DNA from: an uncultured Pseudomonadota bacterium
GTDB lineage: Bacteria > Pseudomonadota > Gammaproteobacteria > Methylococcales > Methylomonadaceae
Assembly (NCBI GenBank): GCA_903953455.1
Contig: CAJBJW010000035.1
Location: 1 to 12,431, forward strand
DNA length: 12,431 nt
Direction: 5' to 3'
Shown here: piece by piece, positions 5,776 through 12,071 of the stretch
Position numbering within the stretch: the first letter of the stretch is position 1
Layout of the letters: each line of letters begins with the position of its first letter
Program-made: the position numbers and the translations under genes
The notes under the pieces: model-generated
The model's database searches: none
What the model was told of the DNA's origin: nothing
What the model saw: the letters and a program-made list of their open reading frames with translations, nothing else

Positions 5776-6142
5776 TGATAAGTGCTTGTCGTGTGACGAC
5801 AAGCTGATCAGGCTCTCAACCCTGGCTCAGCAAACCGGTATCAGCGTTCATTGCATTAGAACCTATATCGATTGTGGCTTGATTCAGGTTAGCGTCAGAA
5901 CAGCCGGGGGAATGTTCTTGTTTTACGAGCCGGTGATCGAACGGTTGCGGTTTATTCGAATGGCTCGCAATGTAGATGTTCCATTAGAGCAGATCGACCG
6001 TTTATTGGCCGCCCGTGATAACAGGGACGATGACGCTACGGAAACAAGTCTGGCTGAATTGACTCAATATATTGAAACGTGTCGAGATCGATTAAATTGT
6101 TTTGAACAAAGCCTGAAGCAACATTTTGTGGTCTCGCTTTAA
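5765..6142 (+). CDS. merD: MerD, secondary regulator of the mer operon
   Basis: MerD is a MerR-like protein that binds the same operator and helps switch the operon off once mercury is gone. The 125 residues match the known size (about 121). The helix-turn-helix is RLSTLAQQTGISVHCIRTYI (about 16-35), then GGMFLFYEPVIERLRFIRMA, aligning with the MerD pattern GGYGLFDDAALQRLCFVRAA. A C-terminal coiled helix (about 90-117) follows. It lacks the three-cysteine Hg site of MerR. The frame opens at GTG 5765, overlapping the end of merA by 11 bases, with AAAGAG about 10 bases upstream. This adds an N-terminal DKCLSCDD segment with a CxxC motif absent from classic MerD. A later TTG at 5786 would shorten it. 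Confidence 0.85.
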   Translation: MRANDKCLSCDDKLIRLSTLAQQTGISVHCIRTYIDCGLIQVSVRTAGGMFLFYEPVIERLRFIRMARNVDVPLEQIDRLLAARDNRDDDATETSLAELTQYIETCRDRLNCFEQSLKQHFVVSL

Positions 6143-6165
6143 GCAAAATATTGTGGAGCATTAAA

Positions 6166-6591
6166 ATGAATGAAAAATTAAGTCAATATGGCGGTTTGTT
6201 CGGTGCCGTAGTTGCTGCGGCCTGCTGTCTTGGCGTCACTGTGGTGCTCAGCGCCGTGGCTGCCGTCGGGCTTGGCTTTCTGATAAACGATGCTTTTTTG
6301 TTGCCGATGTTTATAGGGTTCGTCGCTTTAAATGTATGGACGCTTTATCGTTCCGCGAGGAAACATGCAGCACTCTCGGAGGAAGCGATGCTCGCGTTCT
6401 GGATTGGCGGCATCGGCGCATTGGTCAGTACCCTCGGCTTAGGGTTTACCGTGACGGGAATATTGCCGGTCGCCGTTAGTCTGGTCTATATAGGGCTTGC
6501 GCTTTTTATCGCCGCCAATGTCTGGGATTTTATGATCGGACGCAACAGTCCGGTTTGTGCGGATGACGAGTGCAAGACGGAAGACCGGTAA
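6166..6591 (+). CDS. merC: MerC, inner-membrane mercuric ion transporter
   Basis: MerC is an alternative Hg(II) importer. The 141-residue protein has four hydrophobic spans (about 10-38, 43-62, 75-96, 98-122). The first holds the Cys20-Cys21 pair (AAACCLGV). VYIGLALFIAANVWDF near 107-122 matches the MerC signature of the last helix (YVGLALMIGVSIWDF in known MerC), and the C-terminal tail has Cys131 and Cys136 (CADDEC) like CGPDGC of MerC. A longer reading from a TTG at 6151 is possible, but TGGAG at 6154-6158 lies 7 bases before the ATG at 6166, which settles the start. It follows merD by 23 bp, and the operon thus carries merT and merC together. Confidence 0.9.
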   Translation: MNEKLSQYGGLFGAVVAAACCLGVTVVLSAVAAVGLGFLINDAFLLPMFIGFVALNVWTLYRSARKHAALSEEAMLAFWIGGIGALVSTLGLGFTVTGILPVAVSLVYIGLALFIAANVWDFMIGRNSPVCADDECKTEDR

Positions 6592-6597
6592 CAAACG

Positions 6598-6975
6598 ATG
6601 GAAACCCCCATTTGCCCGGCTTGTGGATGTTCATTAGTCAGATTAGGTATCACTAATCAAAAAGCTGTTCAACATAACCATGCGGGGAAGCAATACTGGT
6701 TTTGTTGCAAGGGGTGTCTGGAGTTATTCATAACCGACCCTGAATCATGTTTGACCGAAACAGCCGGTTTGACAGTGTGTCCTGTTTGTTTGGCGGAAAA
6801 ACCGGTTAATGCCACCGTGATAATGGATTTTAACGGCAAACCGGTTGCATTTTGTCGCTGCCCTCATTGTCTGGATGTCTTCAATAAAGATCCGCACTAT
6901 TTCATTGCGCGGTTAGCGTGGCAAACAGATTATGCCGGTGTTTTTGGTGAAAATATGGGCTGTTGTGGTAAATGA
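6598..6975 (+). CDS. Cys-rich tandem YHS/TRASH-like protein in the mer operon
   Basis: The 125-residue soluble protein has 14 cysteines. It reads as two copies of a YHS/TRASH-type metal-binding unit. The first has CPACGC at 6-11 and YWFCCKGCLELFITDPE at 33-49. The second has CPVC at 61-64 and VAFCRCPHCLDVFNKDP at 83-99. It closes with GCCGK (Cys122-Cys123), a vicinal pair recalling the tail of MerA. TRASH-domain proteins called MerH occur in some archaeal and mycobacterial mer operons as mercury carriers, so a mercury-trafficking or donor role is a reasonable inference, but I cannot show orthology and leave the symbol empty. It lies 6 bp after merC and 24 bp before merE, clearly in the same transcript. 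Confidence 0.75.
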   Translation: METPICPACGCSLVRLGITNQKAVQHNHAGKQYWFCCKGCLELFITDPESCLTETAGLTVCPVCLAEKPVNATVIMDFNGKPVAFCRCPHCLDVFNKDPHYFIARLAWQTDYAGVFGENMGCCGK

Positions 6976-6999
6976 ATTGAAACAAAGAAAGAAGGAGTA

Positions 7000-7254
7000 A
7001 TGAAAACAAATTCAAAAATAGGCCACTTATCCGAGTGCGATAGCAAGCCTTGTGCAATTTCTTTAGCACAACACGATTCCGACCACCCCCTGTCACCGAG
7101 AAGGCGTTTAGCCGGTTGGTGTTTTGCGTCTTTAGCACTGCTTGCCTGCCCTTGTCATATTGCTTTTTGGGTCATGCTGTTTTCCGGGACAGCTTTGGGT
7201 AGTTTGCTAGCAATCCTAAAGCAATCATGTTGTGTGTTTTACCACCACCCATAG
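7000..7254 (+). CDS. merE: MerE-like mercury transporter, 3'-truncated and fused to foreign antisense sequence
   Basis: MerE is a small two-helix membrane protein implicated in uptake of Hg(II) and methylmercury. Here a 35-residue polar N-terminus is followed by RRLAGWCFASLALLACPCHI, with the family motif CPCH at 50-53, and FWVMLFSGTALGSLL. Normal MerE then has a GEHWG-type turn and a second helix ending in basic residues. Here the reading frame instead passes into AILKQSCCVFYHHP and stops. That tail is the complement of a DUF499 ATPase gene (see 7193-7472), so the second transmembrane segment is lost and the protein is probably non-functional. AAGGAG at 6992-6997 precedes the ATG unusually closely (2 bases). 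It is the last gene of the operon, and no terminator follows. Confidence 0.8.
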   Translation: MKTNSKIGHLSECDSKPCAISLAQHDSDHPLSPRRRLAGWCFASLALLACPCHIAFWVMLFSGTALGSLLAILKQSCCVFYHHP

Positions 7255-7472
7255 CTTGGCTAAGTAAAAACGTACTTGTGATTTGAATGACCGTTTAATC
7301 GACTAAAAACTTTATCGAATAAAGTATGCATTCCAGAAGTTATAAAGTTTTCTGAAAAAAATTGATGGGCATCTATCTTATTTTTAAGTAAATCATCAAT
7401 ATTTAAGACCACATCTTTACGAGAACGATCAAAAACACTTTGACGCGGTTTACAAGCTGTATTTAGATTCAT
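7193..7472 (-). pseudogene. 5' remnant of a DUF499-type P-loop ATPase gene, truncated at the mer junction
   Basis: From ATG 7472 the minus strand encodes MNLNTACKPRQSVFDRSRKD, DVVLNIDDLLKNKIDAHQFF and SENFITSGMHTLFDKVFSRL, the N-terminus I associate with DUF499 ATPases. The frame breaks at NGHSN and stops at 7260. One base over (surplus base at 7277-7280) it continues STFLLSQAMGGGKTHNMIAL then GLLANYPKL, containing the Walker A motif GGGKTH, until about 7193, where the sequence becomes merE. Members of this family are large (around 1000 residues) and occur in DNA-modification or anti-phage islands, so only about a tenth remains. It follows the toxin-antitoxin pair by 38 bp on the same strand. 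Both a frameshift and a truncation show that it is dead. The family call rests on motif recall. Confidence 0.75.
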
Positions 7473-7510
7473 ATTGAGTTATTTTTATTGATTGCTTTAT
7501 TAAATTTCGG

Positions 7511-7804
7511 CTAATCGTCGAACATTGACGAATTTTTAAATAAGTGTTCAAACGTTGCATAGACAGTTTCACGTTTTTCTATGATGGCTATCAATAGAAC
7601 ATCATTGCGTAACGTGTAAATTAAGCGATATTTACCCGCCCGTATTTTTTTGAACAAAGCATATCCTTTTAAGCTTTCGCCTTCTAACGAATTCTCTCTA
7701 AGCTTTGTTATGATTGATTTGATATTACTGGCAACTTTTGGATTGTCTTTAGCAAGCTGCGTTAGCATTTTAAGTGCCTGCTTTGTTAATTTATAGTCTC
7801 TCAA
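7511..7804 (-). CDS. RelE/ParE-family toxin (type II toxin-antitoxin)
   Basis: The 97-residue basic protein has the RelE-like fold signature. Two N-terminal helices (YKLTKQALKMLTQLAKDNPK) are followed by a beta-sheet with KGYALFKKIRAGKYRLIYTL (46-65) and VLLIAIIEKRETVYATF (69-85). The Lys/Arg cluster at residues 52-60 is where RelE-type RNases contact RNA. Its closest style is RelE mRNA interferase, but ParE (gyrase poison) cannot be excluded by eye. It starts with TTG, overlapping the antitoxin stop as TTGA (7801-7804), so it is translationally coupled and the rare start should keep toxin output low. The antitoxin gene lies upstream, and downstream is the broken DUF499 gene. Confidence 0.9.
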   Translation of the reverse strand: MRDYKLTKQALKMLTQLAKDNPKVASNIKSIITKLRENSLEGESLKGYALFKKIRAGKYRLIYTLRNDVLLIAIIEKRETVYATFEHLFKNSSMFDD

Positions 7805-8043
7805 GCAATGCTATCCATCAAATCCTGTGTTTCTTTATTGGACGCAAACCCCTCCTTAATGGCTAATTCAGCAGCTTTACCATAGAGAATATCCTCTAAT
7901 CGCGTTAATTCGCTGTAGCGTTGCGTTGACATAACTACTGCAATTTCTTTGTCTTGCTTAGAAATGCCAATAGGTTCTACGTTGATTGCAGACAATATGG
8001 CGCTGAAGTTCTGTCTAACCTCGGTTGTGCTTAATACTTTCAT
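7801..8043 (-). CDS. Phd/YefM-family antitoxin
   Basis: The 80-residue protein starts MKVLSTTEVRQNFSAILSAI, the classic Phd/YefM N-terminal DNA-binding region, continues EIAVVMSTQRYSEL (about 48-61) and ends with an acidic helix (GFASNKETQDLMDSIA) that would neutralise the toxin. The antitoxin and its complex with the toxin normally repress their own promoter. AGGTGA (complement of 8047-8052) precedes the ATG by 3 bases from its end, counted from the G-rich core 7 bases. It overlaps the toxin start by 4 bases. The pair is intact, unlike the antitoxin remnant at 1820-1991, and could stabilise a plasmid or island, which is inference. Confidence 0.9.
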   Translation of the reverse strand: MKVLSTTEVRQNFSAILSAINVEPIGISKQDKEIAVVMSTQRYSELTRLEDILYGKAAELAIKEGFASNKETQDLMDSIA

Positions 8044-8059
8044 GAAATCACCTATGTAA

Positions 8060-8089
8060 AATGTACAAAAAATAGTTAGTTTTGTGCAA
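8060..8089 (-). promoter_or_regulatory. toxin-antitoxin promoter with overlapping operator dyad
   Basis: On the minus strand TTGCAC (complement of 8084-8089) and TACATT (8060-8065) are spaced by 18 bp just before the antitoxin gene. TGTACAAAA (8062-8070) and TTTTGTGCA (8080-8088) are inverted (8 of 9 matches) and cover both promoter elements, as expected for autorepression by Phd-type antitoxins. Confidence 0.5.
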
Positions 8090-8134
8090 CAGTCTAATAC
8101 TTTTTATACGCTAGCGCACATTATTTAAATCCGA

Positions 8135-8156
8135 ATATCTACTACGTAGTAGATAT
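8135..8156. repeat. 22-bp perfect palindrome centred on TACGTA
   Basis: The left half ATATCTACTAC (8135-8145) is exactly complementary to the right half with no loop. It lies about 90 bp upstream of the antitoxin gene. A loop-free palindrome suits a dimeric protein site better than a hairpin. No known site recognised. Confidence 0.6.
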
Positions 8157-8262
8157 ATATTTTTACGCTAAAGCGGAAATAACTACGCAATGGTATTTAA
8201 TAAATTTAATACATTATATTTTCGATGACTTAGACCTATCAGTAAGGCTCTTATTTTAAAGG

Positions 8263-8298
8263 GTTTACAGCTCAAAAATATGAGTTTTTCGGATTTTA
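8263..8298 (+). repeat. 36-bp diverged direct repeat, copy 1
   Basis: Aligns without gaps to 8547-8582 with 30 of 36 bases equal; shared blocks are TACAGCT, AAAAATA and CGGATTTT. Each copy carries an internal A-run/T-run partial dyad. A G-rich start followed by A/T runs superficially resembles Tn3-family terminal repeats. Confidence 0.55.
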
Positions 8299-8469
8299 AA
8301 TTGTGCTAGCTATGAGAAGTAAGTTTAACGCGCAACCCCTGTGCCTCTCTTTAAATTTAGGCGTTTTATTTGAACGCTAGGGCTTCTGTTTTACTTGTTA
8401 GCTTGGTGAGTAAGATCGTAACAGCGGTACATTGATTTTTTTTAATATAAAGTTTGTTTATAAAAAAGT

Positions 8470-8502
8470 AATACAAGTGTCCTGTTACAGGACACTTGTA
8501 TT
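8470..8502. repeat. 33-bp perfect palindrome (possible hairpin)
   Basis: Arms ATACAAGTGTCCTG (8471-8484) and their complement (8488-8501), extended one base each way, surround TTA. As RNA this is a very stable hairpin, but the T-tract after it is short on either strand. The interval 8044-8850 is AT-rich and otherwise holds only the palindrome at 8135-8156 and the two 36-bp repeats; I see no gene in it. Confidence 0.65.
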
Positions 8503-8546
8503 TCAACATATTGAATTAATTATGTTATTTTTTATATTTGAAATTG

Positions 8547-8582
8547 GTCTACAGCTAAAAAATACGATTTTTGCGGATTTTT
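8547..8582 (+). repeat. 36-bp diverged direct repeat, copy 2
   Basis: Second copy of the repeat at 8263-8298, same orientation, 284 bp downstream. It is the nearer of the two to the tnpA 3' end (about 270 bp). Confidence 0.55.
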
Positions 8583-8850
8583 TATATAGAGTACTTATCT
8601 AATTTCGGTGGTGATTTCCTACCTATACACCTAAAAATTGCTAGGTTGCAAACAATGCAGCATCAAGCACTATTTAACTATAATAACCCTTCATATCTAA
8701 AAGTATCTACTTTTTAGCAAATACATATAAAGATTGAATCCCATATATCTCAACTTTGGGTGCATTTAAACAAACGACACCAAAGTCCCATAGGATTTAT
8801 TTTAACGCCATAGCTGGCGTGGCGTTGAACCGATTTAGAACTTCCTAGTT

Positions 8851-11800
8851 TTAGTCCGATTTCCAGTCTGGATTTTTGGGGACTTCCAAGCCCATCGAAT
8901 CGACCATTCGCTCATCTGAGAAATCGAACTCCCCGTGCAGGTTGAAATGCTTCCATGTGGCAACCGAGCCGTTACGAATCGCTTCGATCAGTTCCGCCCG
9001 GCGCTTCTCGTTTTTCTCCGTAGCAAGCTCCTGTGAGAGATAGAGGTAATTCCAACACACGGCTGCGTTCTTGATCAGTCGTCGGCAAGCTTCGGCAATC
9101 TCTTGGTCTTCCTTTTCGCTTTGCATAAACTCCGGGCTGTGACCAAAAGAAACGGCCTTGGAAAATTTGTTCGAATTCTCCACCTTGTTGAGCTGTTTTT
9201 CGATAGCCTGCCTAAATTGAAGATCGTCACAGTATTTCAAAATGAAGAGCGACTTCGGAATTTTACCGAATTCCTTCAAGGCACGGTATAACGGGTGCTG
9301 CTTGGAGTAGGAATTCAGGCGCTTGAAAAGCTGTGAGGCGGTTGCGATCTTCAACTGGATGGTTGCGATAAAGCGCAGGACATCGTCCCATTGATCCTCA
9401 AATTGGTTTTCTCGAATAGTGTGGTCTGGCAGTAGCAAGTGTCCTTGTTCCTCGTAATGTTTACGGTGCTTAAAAGCATAAAGTTGCTGCCGACCAACGC
9501 CCTTGATTCTCGGAGCGAACTCAAAACCCAAGAGAGAGGTTGAAGCAAATATGACTTCTGAGTAGCCGTGCGTGTCGGTGGAATGTATGTCGCTCTTGAT
9601 GACGTCGTTGTGCATCAGGCCATCGATCACGTAGGCGGCCTCGCGTTCAGCGGAGCTGATCACCGTGGAATGCCACGTGAGATCGCGCGTGTCGATGAAC
9701 GTTATCACGCTAGCGCCTTTGTCTTTGCCTAAATATTTGAAAGAGTAATTGGCGTTTAGGGAATCCACTGCCACCTCGATTTTCTGCCCATCGCTGGAGG
9801 TGTGCAGCACATCGGGCCGGTTACGGTAGATGTTCGGCAAGCTCATCCGGTCGGTCAATCGCAGGATACGATCATTAGCGCCCTGGACGTTCTGTAGTGA
9901 GAAGTACCAGTTGACCGCATTGTCCAGCTCACCATCATCAATTTGCTTGGAAATTTGTGCCAGTTTGCGATGACCAATATCACAGCCATAGCCGATAATG
10001 CCGGCAAAGAGAATCTTCTTGGCTGGTCTGGCTCGTTGATATTTGATCTGCCAATGTTCAAATTCATCGAGAAAATGGGTGGCATGATCCACTGTCGCCA
10101 ACATTTCAAGCATGGAAATATATTTCCGTTCCGGGAAGAAAGTTCCAAGAGACAAGCATTCCACCTCTTCCTGTTTGGGAGTACTTACATGGAAGCTGCC
10201 GTCAGATCGTATTGTCAGGTAAGGATTTTTGCCTGCTATCAAGTTCTGGTTGGTTTTCTGATAACGGCCATCAAGCGTTTTTTCCAGAGTTTCTAAGGTG
10301 GCTTTGTAGTCGGCAAAGCCTTCGAGTCGGGCCCGTTGCAGATATTTAGCCCGATTGGCTTCCCAATCCGCTTTCTGGATCATGTATTCATCGAGAGAGC
10401 GATATTTTTCAGAGTGCAGCAGATTCAACGCACCGGACTTGATGGCTTTGGCGACCTCGACAAAGAACAGCGCCTTGTACAACGAAACGCGAAATTTGCC
10501 ATCGGTAGCGGTCAGTGCCGCACGCTGATCATCGGCCAGAAAGTCCACGGGGGTGCTCTTGTCAACAGTGCCGTCCTTTTGCTGGTAATGGCATAATGCC
10601 GCCCACAATGCAGGTTTGCTACAGTTCGGCGCAAACTGTACCTGGCGCACAATGTCGGCAACGCGGTGTTGCAATTTGAGTGAACGCGATTCCAATAACG
10701 CAAAGTAGTCTTGGCCCTGCTGAAGCTTTACCGCAGATCGCTTGAACTCGTCGATTTGCTCTTCGACCCGTGCTGGCTTGGCCGATTTCTCATTCAGCAC
10801 GCTGTCGATTAAAACAACTTTCTGGCTGTCGTTCAATTTCGCATCGGCGACTATAGTCCTGATGGCCGATAGCGCCGCTTGGACGTTCTGCCCAAACTGC
10901 TCAACCAGCGTGGCGAAAGATTGGTTACGCTGATCGCGTTCTCGGAAATAGACGTCCTTTTGTTCTTTCTCTGCGGCATTGACTGCCGCTTGCACGGCAC
11001 TTAACAGGGTATCAATCAAAAGGTCGTTGAGCTTGAAGGTCTGATACACAATAAAGGCCATCAGGTGCAGGAAGCGGTCTTCGTCCGCTCGGCGCGAAAC
11101 CTGGGGAATCTGGGCCTTGATGACCGAATAGGCGTAGTAGCGGATGCTTTCGTAGCTCAAGTTCAAACGCTGCACGACCGGCATGAGGTCAAGATACAGT
11201 GTCTGCACGGTATCCAGGTCAACCAAATTCGCCTTAATTTTCGTTGGCCGGGTCGATTGGTTGGGCTTCTTCAGCAAGGTGAGGCGGTAACGCCACCCCT
11301 CTTCAGTGCTGTTGCTGGGTTCTTTTTCCAGTAAAGTGTCGAGATGGGTGCGTTGATTTTCCGTGAGGCAGTCGTCAATGATTTCACTGAGTGTGCGTTG
11401 GTGGCTATTGAGAGCAGATACGATCAGATCGGCCAGCACATTGTAGCTAGGGATCGCAATTTTCTTAACTATTAGCACCTGAATGATTTCCAGTAGAACC
11501 AGCTTGGGTCGGAACTGGACGCGGATCAGCGCGGCAATCTCATGGGTAATAATGGTCTTCGCTACTTCGTCGAACGGGCTATAACCAAAGTAGCTCAGGA
11601 TCACTCGCTGATGGCGGGCATAGGTTTCCTTGCTATAAGACTCGATGAAAACCTCAGATGGATTAATGCCGATTTGACGGGCGACATACTCAATATCCGT
11701 CTGGTGGAACTGCCGGGCAAAGAATTTGCGCCGCGCCTTGAAGTAGCCTGCCACCACTAGAAAACAGACTTTATTAATAGGCGTCCGCAAGTTCACCATT

Positions 11801-11916
11801 GACTCTTCGAGCAACAAAGGCAAGGAGAAAAACCGTTTGCGTTCAGCGCTGTTGAACACCGGTGGCGATTCGAATGCTTCTTCCTCTAGGGTGTTGAAAA
11901 TTTTCATTCTTGCCAT
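8851..11916 (-). CDS. tnpA: Tn3-family transposase TnpA
   Basis: TnpA catalyses replicative transposition, cutting at the 38-bp-class terminal repeats and forming cointegrates. At 1021 residues it has the standard family length (about 950-1020). The N-terminal half is the DNA-binding region. The RNase H-like catalytic core contains SSDGQK (Asp709) and STDTHGYSE (Asp781), with the catalytic Glu expected in the stretch around 929-942. FEFAPRIKG (798-806) and AAVCWNYLYLSQEL (951-964) are conserved family blocks. The ATG at 11916 has GGTGAG 8 bases upstream. The frame is intact, so it is potentially active. It is divergent from tnpR with about 155 bp between them. The terminal repeat expected beyond its 3' end could not be identified with confidence (see findings). 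Confidence 0.98.
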   Translation of the reverse strand: MARMKIFNTLEEEAFESPPVFNSAERKRFFSLPLLLEESMVNLRTPINKVCFLVVAGYFKARRKFFARQFHQTDIEYVARQIGINPSEVFIESYSKETYARHQRVILSYFGYSPFDEVAKTIITHEIAALIRVQFRPKLVLLEIIQVLIVKKIAIPSYNVLADLIVSALNSHQRTLSEIIDDCLTENQRTHLDTLLEKEPSNSTEEGWRYRLTLLKKPNQSTRPTKIKANLVDLDTVQTLYLDLMPVVQRLNLSYESIRYYAYSVIKAQIPQVSRRADEDRFLHLMAFIVYQTFKLNDLLIDTLLSAVQAAVNAAEKEQKDVYFRERDQRNQSFATLVEQFGQNVQAALSAIRTIVADAKLNDSQKVVLIDSVLNEKSAKPARVEEQIDEFKRSAVKLQQGQDYFALLESRSLKLQHRVADIVRQVQFAPNCSKPALWAALCHYQQKDGTVDKSTPVDFLADDQRAALTATDGKFRVSLYKALFFVEVAKAIKSGALNLLHSEKYRSLDEYMIQKADWEANRAKYLQRARLEGFADYKATLETLEKTLDGRYQKTNQNLIAGKNPYLTIRSDGSFHVSTPKQEEVECLSLGTFFPERKYISMLEMLATVDHATHFLDEFEHWQIKYQRARPAKKILFAGIIGYGCDIGHRKLAQISKQIDDGELDNAVNWYFSLQNVQGANDRILRLTDRMSLPNIYRNRPDVLHTSSDGQKIEVAVDSLNANYSFKYLGKDKGASVITFIDTRDLTWHSTVISSAEREAAYVIDGLMHNDVIKSDIHSTDTHGYSEVIFASTSLLGFEFAPRIKGVGRQQLYAFKHRKHYEEQGHLLLPDHTIRENQFEDQWDDVLRFIATIQLKIATASQLFKRLNSYSKQHPLYRALKEFGKIPKSLFILKYCDDLQFRQAIEKQLNKVENSNKFSKAVSFGHSPEFMQSEKEDQEIAEACRRLIKNAAVCWNYLYLSQELATEKNEKRRAELIEAIRNGSVATWKHFNLHGEFDFSDERMVDSMGLEVPKNPDWKSD

Positions 11917-12071
11917 GGGGCGAACTCACCAGATGAAAAATGTACAGCAATTCTTTATACTTTAAACGATCATTTATATGATAAATAAAATTAGACAAAA
12001 ACAACTGATATTTCTATCACTATATTTATCTTATAAGCTGAAATTTCCAGTATTCATCGAATGGCGTAATT
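11917..12071. promoter_or_regulatory. tnpA-tnpR divergent intergenic region, probable res site
   Basis: In Tn3-family units with divergent tnpA and tnpR this gap holds both promoters and the resolvase site res. It is AT-rich and contains small dyads spaced along it: ATCAT-TTAT-ATGAT (11969-11982), TGATA-TTTC-TATCA (12006-12019) and a TATA-ended one at about 12021-12035. Subsite borders cannot be fixed by eye. Confidence 0.45.

Noticed and set aside
8503..8530. XerC/XerD dif-like site (TTATGTTATTT on the right arm)
   Set aside because: The right arm matches 9 of 11 bases of a XerD site, but the left arm is a poor XerC match in AT-rich DNA.
8758..8806. GGGTGCATTTAAAC... to TTTTAAC as the Tn3-family terminal repeat next to tnpA
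   Set aside because: It has a G-start and a TTAA-like inner end, but at about 48 bp it does not fit the usual 38-bp spacing, and the other end of the transposon is outside the window, so it cannot be matched.
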